Assembly (NCBI RefSeq): GCF_963259705.1
Contig: NC_081844.1
Location: 23,793,715 to 23,857,714 of the forward strand
Source: Myotis daubentonii
Taxonomy: Eukaryota > Chordata > Mammalia > Chiroptera > Vespertilionidae
Length of the DNA stretch: 64,000 nucleotides
Reading direction: 5' to 3'
Part shown: piece after piece, positions 29,915-42,059 of the stretch
Layout of the letters: each line of letters opens with the position of its first letter
Numbering within the stretch: position 1 is the first letter of the stretch
The notes under the pieces: model-generated
Databases searched by the model: none
What the model saw: the letters and a program-made list of their open reading frames with translations, nothing else
What the model was told of the DNA's origin: nothing
Program-made: the position numbers and the translations under genes

Positions 29915-30842
29915 CAACCAAACATATTTAATACAAAAACTTTTTAATATACAAACTGTAGTCAACAGCATCCACGTAGCAGCGAAGAGATGGGGAACAT
30001 GGCTAAGGAAGGTGGTTTTCAGGGTCCCTACTGTTTCCCATGCCTGCAATCACTCCGTAGCCTGTGAGAGCATAAGGTCTTAGCAGAGGGCAAAGGCAGC
30101 CAGAGGTCCTGATGCCAAAACAAAGCCTGGTCAGCGGCTGCTCCAACAGTGGCAGCCTCCAGGGAAATCCAGATCCAGTTAGGAGGTAACAAGAAGGTGG
30201 TTGTGACTGAGAGGAGAATCAACCATTATTCCTCAGCATCCAGCTGATCACACTTTTGCGAACAGAGTTTTCCAGGGGCTGCTGGATTGAAAAGACCTAA
30301 AAATTTTTCTGGGAAAAGGACAGAAATTGTGTCCAAGTCTAACTTCTAACTCAGATTCCTTGACTCCAGAAAGCTAGGTGGATCTACTCAAATGTTTGGG
30401 AAGGGAAATGACAGAGCCTTTGGTCCAACAGGGCTGGAACCATTGACCAAGAAAGCCTCAAGGAAGGCCAGGGAGGTCTGTGGGAAGAGGTCTGGGTCAA
30501 TGGTACTTACATGGGAGTCTGGTGACACAATGGCTTATGTGTGAAAGAGAGAAAGGACACAAGTTAGAGAGAATTAAGAACTAAAGCACCTGCTTTTTAT
30601 AGGCCGGGGCAGTAAAGGTGAGAGAATCTTTCTGGGCTGAGGTTGGGAGAGACCTGAGGCCCATTCTTTCCTCAGGGATCAATGTGATAGGCCTGAATAT
30701 AGTTGATGGCCCCAAAGTCTTCCAGGTGGCCCCCAGAGGACTCTCTGGGAGGCCTAACTGCCCACTCCAGATGTGTTGGGAGACTGGCCATAGTCCTAGC
30801 AAGCCCCAGGTAGGGCCTGGAGTCCCCCAGTTAAGACCTCAG
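29915..30842 (-). other. ASF1B 3' UTR (putative)
   Basis: Noncoding sequence follows the TAA stop. A minus-strand ATTAAA (tttaat on plus, 29927-29932) is the best poly(A) signal, giving a UTR of about 0.9 kb. Confidence 0.55.
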
Positions 30843-33800
30843 TTAGATGCAGTCCATGGAGTTCTCGGGGAGGAGGCCAGGGATGCAGCCAGGGAGCCCC
30901 AAGCCCTTGACAGGGGTACAGCTGATGGGGAGGCTGCAGCTTAGGGCAGGGTCCTGGTTCTCTATGGCCTCCAGCCTGTCCGTGTTGTTGTCCCAGTTGA
31001 TGTGGAAACGGGTCACTCGGGGATTTGAGGCCAAGATGTTCCGTTGGAGCTGGGGCAGGAAGAGAAATGTCAACTGTCAGCATGCCCTCTCATTACTCCC
31101 ACAAAACCAGGGCACCCCTAGTCTCCCATCCCAGACCCATGAAGAGCAGACCTTGCTTATTCCATCACCAACAATATGTGTGCGACTCCAGGGAATGCCT
31201 GTGCACCACGATTTAGGGCCAGGACCTATCTAATCTTAATTCTGCAAGGCATGCTTCTGAGAAACAAAGACCTCTCTCTCTGAGCACTACTTGAAAACTT
31301 TAAGTGACCTTGGCTCCTGAATCAATCCAATGACTCAACTCCCCCCAAATACAAAGGAGCCAGATGATCTAGAGCAGGGAGTGGAGAGCGACCCCACCTG
31401 AGAGAAGTCTGGCTTTGGGGGTGGGTTCTCCCGCAACTCTGGGTCGGGGTACTCATTGTTGACGTAGTAGCCCACACGGATGAACTCCTGCCCATGATAG
31501 GTGCAGGTGATGAGGACCACGGTCACACCAATGGCGTCGCTCTCAGGGATGAGGGATGGGTTGGGAGCATCGGCCTAGGGAAAACACATCCTGAGCTTAG
31601 AACGGTCAGCTCTGAATTCAGTGTTAATGAATCAACAATAATACCAAATGAGGTATTTAAACACACCTAAAACAAGGTTATGTGTTGACTGGTTGACAAA
31701 AATGTGAGATATAGGAACCTAGCCCTGTATGTCCTATGGGGCGATGGTTCAGTATTCACTAATACACTGTTCACAGCAGGTTTACAGAATGTAACTCCTG
31801 TGAATAATGAGGATCAACTGCGAATCCCTGGTTCATGGTAACAGTCATGACACAGAGATGGAGGAAAGAGAGGTGTTTGAAGTACCGTTGAGAGGTCAGA
31901 CAGCTCTTGAGAACAGAGCGAGAATTTGAACCTGATCTTTAGGCCACTAAACCACGCTGTGTGCTTTTGGGTAGAAGCGGATGTTTCTAGGTGTCAAAGC
32001 CTAAGGCCTCCTTTCTTACCTGAAAGACGAACATGTGTCTCCCTGCTGGGATAGGGCCGACCAGCACTGAGTCTAGGATTTGATCAAACTCCTCACTCTC
32101 AGCTGAGCCAACATAAATTATCTTCCACTCTAGGTCTGCAAGGACATAGGGTGTTAGGGAATTGAAATAACGTGACAGCAAGAAGGCAGAGAAAGGGTCT
32201 TCTCATGTCAGTTTTGGAGAGATCCTTAATATGGTGCAAGATTCTTATTCTCAACAACACCTGACATCCCTGGGCGCTACGTGCCAGGCACTGCAGTCCT
32301 GAACACTGGGCAGGCAGGAAACTCTGACTTCCAGTGGGAGTGGGAAATTTCTCCTATGGGCTGAGCTTTGCCAGGCGACCTTGACTCTGCACCTCCAGGG
32401 AAACTCAGGCCTCTCAGAGCCTGAGGGCAAACCGTATGGCAGAGGCTGAATTAAGACCCACGTGACAGAGGCGTGCTGAGGAGGGAACAGCAGGGAGTTG
32501 GGCCATTTCAGGGCCCTGCCCACTGGGTACTGGGATAGGAAGCAGCATCCTCTTTCACACACAGGGACCGGTGCCACAAAACTAAGTAGATCCCTCGACA
32601 ACTGGGGCAGGGCGGCAGATTCCAATACAGCAGGACAGCCAGCGGCAGGAGGGAGAAGACAAGGCTGCTGTGGGAGTCAGCCAGGCCCCCAGGTCTTTTA
32701 GATCCAGCACCAAGTCATGCCTGTTTATTGGCCATTGGGTGACCCATGACTCAATCAACAAATATGGCATCATAGGTGATCCTCTTAACTCCAACTCTCT
32801 TGTATCCAATCCAGTAGAGGGGACCCCATCCCTCAGTATGTTCCGGCAAGATTAAAGGAGAAGTGCTTAAGGAGACCTTGCCCATCAATCACAGGAAATT
32901 CCCAGTGACCACTGCCTCTTGCAAGAGATCCAAGTGTACCAGGGGCAAGGTCACGTTAGTACAGGGAAGCTTGGCAGGAGACCTGGAACTTATTTTAGGT
33001 TCTCTGAAATTACACAACCTACCACTCCAGCAACTGGGGGAAGTTTCACAAGCTGTGATTTTCACAGGAAGCAAATGCTCTTGGAAGCTGCCCTGTTCCC
33101 TGGTCCAGTGTCCTGCAAGTGCATCCAACTTCGGAAGCACACTGATGCCGGGCCACAACTACGGAGGTTGGTCATCTGAGCCCCAAGCTCTTCCTCGATA
33201 CACTGGCTTCCTGTCCCTTTGCAGTTTCACCCAGGCCTACTCAGGGACTCTATCAGATTTGAGATACAATGACACCGGCCCACTCCCGACTCACTGGGGT
33301 TCAAACTCTAGTATCTTTTATTATTTGCAGGGAGGATTAAGTTTATTGATCTATTTTTGTTACAAGTGGTGACATAACGACATGTTTGGAACCAACAGAA
33401 AATCAGCTAGCTGTTCTCACCTTTCTCACACAGGTCTAGATTTTGGTATCTTTCCTATCTTTCCTTCTGGTCTCTCCCCCATCACCAGTTGGAATCACAT
33501 GTGTGTGCATTTAACTAATGTGCTGGGGAGGAGAGATAAAAAGAAGACGGAAAGAGAGCAGGCTCAGGGCACACCAAAGGCACTTGATGTTCAATACTGT
33601 TAGGCAAATCTGAACAAAGACTGTGTGGGTGCTGACTGGAAGAGAAAACACACTGAATGGGTGGCCAGGCAAGCAGGCCACAATAGATCCCTCAATACCG
33701 CAGAAATTAACCAAATAATTAATGGGTGATGAGAAAAATATTAACTCAAAAGTTGGAGGAGCTGATAAAATCATCTACAGGACAAGAAGAGAACCTATAA

Positions 33801-36800
33801 ATTGGAATCATCTTAAAGTTGAAGTGTTTTAAGTGCCATACTTAAGTGGCATCATTTTTTAATATAACCGTTCTTTAGAATTAGATATGGAATATCAGTC
33901 ACCAATACAGCACAAACTCACTCCTATAAAACACAGGACACCATTATATACATGTAACATGCGTACTTAACCTTCAGATCAATTTCTTTTTTACTATTAA
34001 ATATGTTTTTATTGAATTTTTTTTAGAGAGAGGAAGGGAGAAGGATAGAGAGCTAGAACATCAGTGAGAGAAAGACATCATCAAGCGGCTGCCTCCTGTG
34101 TGCCACCCACTGGGGATGGAGCATGAAACCTGGCATGTGCCCTGATGGGGACTTGAACTGGTGATCTTTTAATTCATGGGTCGATGCTCAACATCTGAGC
34201 CACACCGAAGGTGCAATTTCAAAGATAATTTGACTACATTTCATTTTGTCTTTACACTCTAACTTTATGATCTAACCACTGCACAAGATGCTCCTCCACT
34301 ATCTATGAAAACGAAACCAAAACCAACGGCATGATAAAAGACGTGTAGTTGAAATAGCTGAGGAACCTGTTTCCTGCCTTAAAAAAAAATGTATCCAGTA
34401 GGTCTTTTTCTGTTTGTCATTTTATTTTTGTTCATAATAAAGATGAACTTTGGCCTGACCATAGCTGTGGGTCAGATCATCTGGCCCCATGACTTATTCC
34501 AGCAGTGCCTGTTGAATTTCTCAATTGAAGGGGGGGCAGAAGGACAAACCTAATGTGTTAAACGTGGACCCATGTTTTGGAAGCATCTATTTCCACACGC
34601 TGAGGACAAAAGAGAGCAAAAGGTGTCTTGTCAGATCTGTAGTTGCTAGTGTCAACATAACAAGACTGAGATTTCCTCAGTATCTGAGGCTTCTAAGGCA
34701 GGTCCACTCTATTTTTTGGGGGGCAGGCAGAAATCAAATTCCTTTTGCTCTGTGGGAAGAGGCAGAAAGCAAGTTTGATAGGTTAGAGCCCTAAGGGTAA
34801 GAACCACAGCCTGGATTTTCAGGCCAGAGTTACTTCCCAACTTGAGTTTCTCTGGGCAAAAGTTTTATTGTCTTGGTATAATTAATAATAGTACCTGCTT
34901 TGCTCTCTTTTGAGAGTCCTGATGGTAGAAATAAGTTCTATGATCAGTTCTATTTATGTTCCACTTCTAAAATAGAGGATGCATTCTCTTCCAGGTTTTA
35001 GTAAAGATAAAGAACCCTGGACTCGGGCTCTGGCTGGTTTAGCTCGGTGGATGGAGCATCAGCCTGTGGAGTGAAGGGTCCTAGGTTCAGTTCTGGTCAA
35101 GGGCACATGCCTGGGTTGAGGGCTCGATCCCCAGTAGGGGGTGTGCAGGAGGCAGCAAATCGATGATTCTCTCTTATCACTGATGTTTCTCTTTCCCTCT
35201 CCCTTCCTTTATGGCAGTGGTTCGCAACCTTCCTAATGCCGAAACTCTTTAATACAGTTCCTCATGTTGTAGTGACCCCCCAATTTCATTGTTACAAATT
35301 GAACATAATTAAAGCATAGTGATTAATCACAAAAACAATATGTAATTATATATGTGTTTTCTGATGGTCATAGGTGACCCCTGTGAAAGGGTTGTTTGAC
35401 CCCCAAAGGGGTCGCGACCCACAGGTTGAGAACCACTGCTCTATGAAATCAATTTAAAAAAGAAAAAAAAAAAGAACCCTGGACTCAGAACAAGCCCTAA
35501 AATGTCAATTATTCTACCAACCAGCTATGTGACCTTGGAGAAGTCAGTCTGCTTCTCTCTAGTAAAATATAATGACCGGCAGGTTGACTTTGGACCTCAA
35601 CTGGGATTCTATAAACAGATTATTAAATAATAGGCAGGGGCTTCCTAAGAATACAAATACTAGATAATGACCACACAGTTACTTTTAAATGCAAGGAGCA
35701 CAAGCAGGCTAACTGAAACCTGATCTCCTGCCATTTGGGAACTGTGAATCCCTTAACCTATTAGCTCCTTATATTTCCTCTTGGCTTTAAAACAAAATCT
35801 TATTACACAGTGACATTCTACACTTAATTTATTTACACCCTGCCTTGTTACAGAAAGGATTTAACTGGACTTATTCTATAGTTAGCCACAAGTAAACGAC
35901 ATAATTTAAAAAGAAGAGAAAGTAGGGAGACGGATCCATTGGCCCAGCACACAAACATCTCCAACCCTAAACTAACCCAAGTGGCTGGCTTTGCAAGCAA
36001 ACTGACCAACTACCACCTAGAGGTGCTGATTAGTACACCCTGGCTTCCCAGGTCTCCACTCTTCAGCTGCTGCCTCTTCGCTTTTTAACCACCAAGTGAA
36101 GAAGTGGTTGGATGGAGTACAGTGGTACCTCAGAGATACTGTGGGTTCAGTTCCGCCCTACCATAATAAAATGAGTAGTGATCTTTTTGCTGGTGAGTCT
36201 TATCTTCAATTTGTAAAAAAATGCAACATCTGTGAAGTGCAATAAAACAGAGGTAAGCCTGTACTTCCTCCTGAGGGTGGTGGCAAGACTTCCTGGGTGA
36301 CCTTAAATTTTTAGATTTTTATAGACCTTTCCTTGAAAGGTCTTTCATTTTTTGTGGCTTCCATCTTCTCATCTGTGAGATGAGAGCCATGTCTACCTTT
36401 ATGTCACACAGATGAATAAGTACATCTATGAAGGCACCTTGGAAAAGATGCCCAAAAGGCTGTGACCTCCTAGCTGGCTGACTGAAGCTGGATACTAACA
36501 TGGTTCGGCCCACCCTACCCGACCTCACCTCCAGATTTGGGGTCAGACCAACAAAAGTGCTAAAAGAATTGCGGCTGTAGGTCAGCTGGAACCTGGTGCG
36601 CGCAGTGGGAACTGTGCAAGCATGTCAAACGCGCGGCCAACAGACCACATGCCTCCTTTATATGTCTGACATGCTTGGATGCTTGCCTGGCTAGCCCACT
36701 CTTAAATTTGAGTGTGCTCATCAAAGCCCACTGTCAGGGAAGAGTGAAGAATGGGAGCTGGGAGACTAAGTTATCCTCAAAGACCGGAGCTGGAACCTAG

Positions 36801-37983
36801 GCGGGTTGGAGCTCAAGGAGAGGATTGGGGCCAGGCTGAGGAGGAGGGAAGCCAGGTTCTAGGGCAGTGATGGTGAACCTTTTGAGCTCGGTGTGTCAGC
36901 ATTTTGAAAAACCCTAACTTAACTCTGGTGCTGTGTCACATAAAGAATTTTTTTGATATCTGCAACCTCAGTAAAACAAAGATTTATATTTTGGATATCT
37001 ATTTTATATATTTAAATGCCACTTAACAAAGAAAAATCAACCCAAAAAATGAGTTCGCATGTCACCTCTGACACGCGTGTCATAGGTTCACCATCACTGT
37101 TCTAGGGCATGTGTGTTGGGATAGAAAACAAGGAGAAACTGGTGGGGTATTTTAAGTATCAGAGGTTGGGGAGGGGATTATTGTGTGACAAACGGGGAGA
37201 TGGGGTGAGTGAGGTCGTGTCACAGGGCGAGGGTCTTCACAGGGCGAGGGTCTTTCTTCACAGGGATAAAGGGTGATAGGAGGGGTTCCACTGGGAAAGT
37301 TGGGAAGGTGCCTGGGAGAGAGGCCTCTTACAGGGAAACTGGGGGGGGGGGGGGGGGGGAAGGTTAAGGTTTCCACAGGCAATGGGAGGGGGCTGGGGGC
37401 TGGAGTCTCCCTAGGAAAAAAGTGCGGTGGGAGTGTCTCGCCAAAGAAGAGATAGGTGGAGAAGTCTGAGTGGCTGTAATGTTAATATAAAAATCTTCTA
37501 TACAGAAATAGAAGACGGGGTGGCTGAGGGTCTCCGCAGGTTAAAGAATGGCGGCTGAAGCTTCCATATAGAAAACGGGAACCCAGAAGCTCCGCAGGAA
37601 AAAGTGTGGTTTGGGAGGATGAGGTCTCCCCCGTGGGAAACGTGCATATCCGTGGGGGGGGGGGGGGTAAGGGATCCGGTTGGCCGTGGGGTGGGGGTAA
37701 GAGGTAGCCTCCACGCAGAGGTTAGAGCTGGAGAGGAAAGAGGGGGGTAAGATCGGAATTGGGGGGTTATTTCACAGAGGAGGTCGAGGTTGGCCGCGAG
37801 GGTCTCTACGGGAAAGTCGGGTAGGCCACGGGACCCGGGGGGAGGGGGCAGTGTCCACACAGGCCCAGCCTCACCGTCCGCCAGAGCCTCATTGCACTCG
37901 AAGCTGATCTCGAACCGGAAAGGGCTGTGGAAAGGGCTCGGATTCTCCAGCACCGCCACGTTCAGCACCGATACCTTGGCCAT
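30843..37983 (-). CDS. ASF1B: ASF1B, histone H3-H4 chaperone, complete, 4 exons
   Basis: Coding exons are 37983-37875, 32135-32020, 31574-31398 and 31049-30843. The phase closes to 202 residues, the usual length. The protein begins [20 protein letters not shown] and ends [11 protein letters not shown]. The conserved immunoglobulin-like core fills about residues 1-155 and includes [40 protein letters not shown] and [13 protein letters not shown]. The C-terminal tail is variable. ASF1B binds H3-H4 dimers and hands them to CAF-1 during replication. The tail serine in PENSMDCI corresponds to a known TLK kinase site in human. The ASF1B call over ASF1A rests on the tail ([20 protein letters not shown]). 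Intron 1 is about 5.7 kb and hosts several young DNA transposons and Ves copies. Confidence 0.97.
33996..34212 (-). repeat. Ves SINE in ASF1B intron 1
   Basis: Reverse orientation: 'agagagaggaagggagaagg', 'ggctgcctcctgtgtgccac' and 'ctgagccacaccgaaggtgc' at the head end. Poly-T lies at the left. Confidence 0.8.
35025..35470 (+). repeat. Ves SINE with intact 16-bp TSD, interrupted by SPIN
   Basis: The SINE head 'ctggctggtttagctcggtg' and body run to 35214, and the tail resumes at 35439. The target duplication aaagaaccctggactc flanks the composite at 35009-35024 and 35471-35486. The SPIN element sits in the CT-rich tail. Confidence 0.9.
35215..35438 (-). mobile_element. SPIN-type hAT MITE nested in a Ves SINE
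   Basis: The ends are cagtggttcgcaaccttcct and ggttgagaaccactg. The segment 'ggggtcgcgacccacaggtt' is the SPIN signature. Flanking 8-mers ctttatgg and ctctatga match at 6 of 8 positions. The internal sequence differs from the copies at 15708 and 49260. Confidence 0.88.
36120..36261. mobile_element. Tigger1-type MITE, TA-flanked
   Basis: The ends are cagtggtacctcagagatac and cagaggtaagcctg, flanked by TA (36118-36119 and 36262-36263). The internal 'tctttttgctggtg' and 'aagtgcaataaaac' match Tigger1. It is 142 bp and internally deleted, and lies in ASF1B intron 1. Confidence 0.8.
36865..37099. mobile_element. hAT MITE with intact 8-bp TSD
   Basis: The inverted termini are cagtgatggtgaacct and aggttcaccatcactg. 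The target duplication ttctaggg is perfect (36857-36864 and 37100-37107). It is 235 bp and A/T-rich inside, and lies in ASF1B intron 1. Confidence 0.93.
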
Positions 37984-38620
37984 CGCCTCGCCGGGCCGCG
38001 ACTGAAGCCGAGGCTGGGTCCGAGCCCACGCCTGGATCCTGTAGGATCAGCGGGACAGCGTTTCCCACAGAGCCTCCCGCCGACTCGGTCCGTAGACTGA
38101 AGTGCGTATACCCTCCGCGCGCCTCCTTCAAATAGCTGGCCGCACCCTCCGACCAATCACCGTAAACGCTCCCCGGCGGCGTGAGCACCCTCTTAGCCAA
38201 TCCTGGAGCGCCGGAGGCGTGCGTCGAGATTCTCCGGACCAATCCGCGGAGCTCCCTCTCCGGGCTGTGCGAGGGAGGCGGGATCACCTCTTGGCTTCTT
38301 TGGATATCCGCCGGGAACCAATCCCCAGCGTCTCAAGACTCAGAGAACGAAGGCGGGGGTAGGCGGAGTCAGAGCACCAGGCTCTTGTCGGCCAATCCTG
38401 AGGGTTCCCGCACCAGCGTGGCCCGCCCTTCGCATAACCCTTCCGGGAGACGCATCTCAAGGGGAGCAGCGCCGCCAACTGCCGAGCGGTGGCGCGCGGC
38501 GCTCGCTTAAGAGGGCGGGAAGGGCGGTGCTCGAGTCCGCGGTGATTGGCAGGTGAGAATGGGCGGTGATAAAGCAGAATTTTTGAGAGGTTATTGGCTG
38601 AGAAGTCTCGCGGGGCGGGA
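37984..38620 (-). promoter_or_regulatory. ASF1B promoter with seven CCAAT boxes and a CHR-like site
   Basis: CCAAT cores on plus lie at 38153, 38197, 38239, 38318 and 38392. ATTGG cores lie at 38545 and 38593. A minus-strand TTTGAA (ttcaaa on plus, 38127-38132) resembles the cell-cycle homology region of DREAM/B-MYB targets. A cluster of NF-Y sites with a CHR near the start is typical of S/G2-expressed genes, in keeping with ASF1B. The motifs are seen directly; function is inferred. Confidence 0.6.
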
Positions 38621-38639
38621 GGAGAGGAAGACTTGGCTT

Positions 38640-38740
38640 GGGATTCGTGAGAAAGGAGCGGAAGTCGGCCCGCCGGCACGGTGGAGCGGCGTGTGAAGAG
38701 AAAGAAGGGGTGTTTGCAGCCTCGGCGCCTGTCAACAGGT
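38640..38740 (+). promoter_or_regulatory. Candidate divergent noncoding first exon, plus strand
   Basis: A strong donor, caacag|gtgagc, with GT at 38739-38740, ends a GC-rich stretch just right of the ASF1B promoter. This suggests a divergent transcript. In human an antisense RNA (ADGRL1-AS1) is, to my recollection, transcribed in this interval, so this could be its bat counterpart. There is no ORF of note. Confidence 0.35.
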
Positions 38741-39239
38741 GAGCGTTAACCAGGAGCTTCTCTGAGGGGCTCCTGGCCCCTTAGGCCCAGCGGCGGCGGA
38801 ATCCGTTGTGAACGTGGTGACTCACCCCTGAAGGCAGATGGAGCAGCGGTACTGCGGCGCTGGGGCCCGGGACCTGGCAGTCAGCCCAGTTCGAGTCCCT
38901 CCCTCGCCTCCTCGTGGGCCGCTGGGAGTCGTGTCAGGTGCACACCGCTGTAAGTAGGAGTTCGAGTCCAGCCTCTGCTGGAATGAAGGGTCTCATCATT
39001 GATGTTTAAGCATAGTGATTAATCACAAAAACAATCATGAAGTCACTGATTTGTGACTTCATAATACATCTAGAAACTTCTCTCCATTTCCATGCCTTGC
39101 GGGCCACCGTTGCCCCTGCCAGGAAGACTCCTGGCGCCTCCGCACCCGCGCTCTCTGCTCCCACCCGCGACCAATGGAAATAACTCATGCCACATACTTA
39201 ATCTTAATTTGTTTAGTAATAACGTTTTTAAAAAGTTTA

Positions 39240-39490
39240 AAAAACATCAAAACACATTGTGGGTGGGTGGGTGGATGAGTGGTTAGAGCGTAGGTCGGCG
39301 CACCTGAAGGGCCCTGGATTCGATTCCTGGTCCGAGGCATGTACCCCCGTTGCAGATTGGATCCCCGACCCGGTTGGGGCCTGTGCGGGAGGCAACAATC
39401 AATGGATGTGTCTCTCTCACATCTTTGTTTCTTTCTCCCTCACTCCCTCTTCCCCTCCACTCTCTCTAAAACTCAATGGAAAAAATATCC
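39240..39490 (+). repeat. Ves-related SINE
   Basis: 'gtggttagagcgtaggtcgg', 'ggattcgattcctggtccga' and 'gcgggaggcaacaatcaatg', then a CT-rich tail and 'aactcaatggaaaa'. It belongs to the subfamily carrying the 'gattggatccccgacccggt' middle. Confidence 0.8.
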
Positions 39491-39679
39491 TGACAATTTA
39501 AGGGAAAAGAGCTCATTGCTCCCGAGGACTTAAAAAAATGTTGTATTTAATCCAGTATAAACAAAATATTTCAGAGGTGGTGGGTATAAAAAATGCAAAT
39601 GAGGTAACTTACGTTATTTTACTCTGCACAAGGTCTGTGAAATCCCATTCTTTTTACAGCTACATTTTCTTTTCTTTTA

Positions 39680-39893
39680 AAAATATATTTTATTGTTTTT
39701 TTACAGAGAGGAAGGGAGAGGGGTAGAGAGTTAGAAACATGATAAGAGAGAAACATCGATCAGCTGCCTCCTGCACACTCCCTACTGGGGATGTGCCCGC
39801 AGCCAAGGAACATGCCCTTGACCAGAATCAAACTTGGGACCCTTCAGTCTGCAGGCCGACGCTCTATCCACTGAGCCAAACCGGTTAGGGCTA
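39680..39893 (-). repeat. Ves SINE, well preserved
   Basis: Reverse orientation: 'acagagaggaagggagaggg', 'gatcagctgcctcctgcaca', 'gcaggccgacgctctatcca' and 'ctgagccaaaccggtta'. Confidence 0.88.
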
Positions 39894-40269
39894 CGGCTAC
39901 ATTTTCATCAGAAATAGTTGGTCTGGCTTTAAGTTTTATAACGTTTACAGTTGAAAATGTAAATTCTCATGCCCAAGCCTTCCCATGAAAAGTGTTCCAT
40001 GAGCTCAATTGCATATTGGTTTTTAAATTGAAATGTTAACTAAAATTAAGTGACATGGAAAGTTCTGTTTAACAATGGAAGTAGCTATGTTCAGCTGCTC
40101 ATGAGCCCTTATGGCAAGTGGCTATTGTATTATTGGACAGCAAAGATCAAATTGGATTAGTCACTCTCCTGCTTATAATGCGAGTGATTTTCTATTTTTC
40201 TCAGGATGAGAACACAGTCACCCCTTTGGCTCCACTGCTTTGCTTTTCAGTGGTTCAGTTACCTGCCTC

Positions 40270-40355
40270 AATCTTGGTACGAAAATATGAAATGGAAAAT
40301 TCCAGAAATAAACAGTTCATGTTTTAAATAGTGCACTGTTCTGATTATCATGATG
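40270..40355. repeat. Tigger-like fragment (weak)
   Basis: 'aatggaaaattccagaaata' followed by 'ctgttctgattatcatgatg' resembles the termini of a mammalian Tigger family. It is short and truncated. Confidence 0.4.
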
Positions 40356-40365
40356 AAAAGTGAAA

Positions 40366-40580
40366 TCTCCCCCTGGATGGTGTGGCTCTGTTGGTTGGGC
40401 ATCGTCCCATGCACTGAAGGGTCATAGGTTCGATTGCCTGTCAGGACACTTACTCAGGTTGCAGGTTCAATCCCTGGTCAGAGTGTGCGGAAGGCAACCA
40501 ACTGATCAATGTTTCATTCTCACATTGATGTTTCTCTTTTACTCTCTCTCTCTAAAATCAATAAAAATGTAAAAAATAAA
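40366..40580 (+). repeat. Ves-related SINE
   Basis: 'tggctctgttggttgggcat', 'aggttcgattgcctgtcagg', 'ggaaggcaaccaactgatca', then the CT-rich tail and 'aaaatcaataaaaatg'. The interval 40581-41284 holds only AT-rich unique sequence and a possible hAT end near 40790. Confidence 0.78.
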
Positions 40581-41456
40581 CACGTAATACCTGACTATTT
40601 AGTCAGGGGGCACTGACTGCTTTTCCCTTAGATTGTCAAATAAAAAAATGACAACAGCCAACACAACAATAGTCATCTGATGCAAATGAATCAAAATTAT
40701 ACCTATATATATTTTTTGTCAGATCAACAAAACATATATTTTTTGGTCTATCGCAGAATTTTAATTTGTGTGCCATGAGATGAAAAATGTTGAAAATCAC
40801 TGATCTAGCGTATCAGAGAGACCCCCCCATTCACATAACATTTATTAAAGTAATCGTTATAATTGTTCTTGTTCTGTTTTATTATCAGTTATTGTTAATA
40901 TCTGACTGTGCCTGATTTAGAAATTAAACTATCACGGGCATGTGTGAATAGGAAATAACAGTATATTTAGGGATATATATTCATAGTTTTAGGCATCCTC
41001 TGGGGATCTTGGAACTGTCTGCCTCTGCTAAAGGGGCACTACTCTATTGTCTTTAAGACTCTACATGCTTTGTTTCCTACAACCCACAAGCCCCAACTTC
41101 AGGCCAGCCAAATTGACCCTCTCTTTGTTCCTTAAAAATCTGACATAGCACTCCCAGCTCAGAACTTCTAACTAGATTCTCTTCTCCTAGTTCTTGGGAT
41201 GGTTGGTGCCTTCTTGTCATTTATGTCTTGCTGTTTAAATATCCTCTTCTCAGAGAAGCCTTTCCAGGGTCCCCTGGACCAGTGGTTGCCAACCCGTGGT
41301 CCACTGCCCTGGACAGTGTTCATACACAGAGTATAGGCCTGAATGATCCAGCTTACTAGCATATCTTATCCAACCACCTCTGGGCCCCCCTAGAGTCTTA
41401 AGGCTACATATATTTTTGTATCTACATGTCACATCAATTTTTTTATTTTTATTTTT

Positions 41457-41652
41457 TTGTTAATCCTCACCTGAGGATATTTTTCCATTGATTTTTAGAG
41501 AGGGTGAAAGAGAGTAAGTAAGTAGTGGATGTGAGAGACACATCGACTGGTTGCTTCCCACAGGCATGGCTACTGGAACCAGGGATTGAACCTGCAACCC
41601 AGGTATGTGGGAATGGAACCTGTGACCATTGAGCCACATGGGCTATGGCATA
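41457..41652 (-). repeat. Ves-related SINE
   Basis: Reverse orientation: 'ttaatcctcacctgaggata', 'gtgagagacacatcgactgg' and 'cattgagccacatgggct' at the head end. It is the same subfamily as 48800-49027. The flanking 41285-41440 and 41653-42000 have no gene. Confidence 0.75.
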
Positions 41653-42059
41653 CATGTCACATTAATTTAAAACAATGTTTTTTTGCATTAAAAAATGAAA
41701 AAATTTTTTTTGCCTTTGAGATTACTTGGCTGCAAGAAAATTCACATTTGTGATGGCTGTGATTTCTTGGCAATCATTGAGCCTATTTGGAAATTTTTGT
41801 GACTCAGGAAAATCTAATTTTCAAATTATTTCCAAATGTAATTTGATTGTTTATGAATACTAAATTTAATGATGAATGAAGTTGCCATAATGTTACATTT
41901 TCTAGATATTTAATTAAACATCTATTCATTCCAACTTTGTAGTTTTCATTTTTCATTGTGGAACTGTTTTCCTTTATCCCCAGTCTCACCCTTTTCATAG
42001 CCCCCGGGAAAGCTCAACTGGGTGGTGCTAATAAAGAAAATGGCTCCATATAGCTGGCT

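Noticed and set aside
32863..33372. 169-codon plus-strand ORF in ASF1B intron 1
   Set aside because: No domain, no splice context, average intronic composition, and no resemblance to a known protein. Likely chance.
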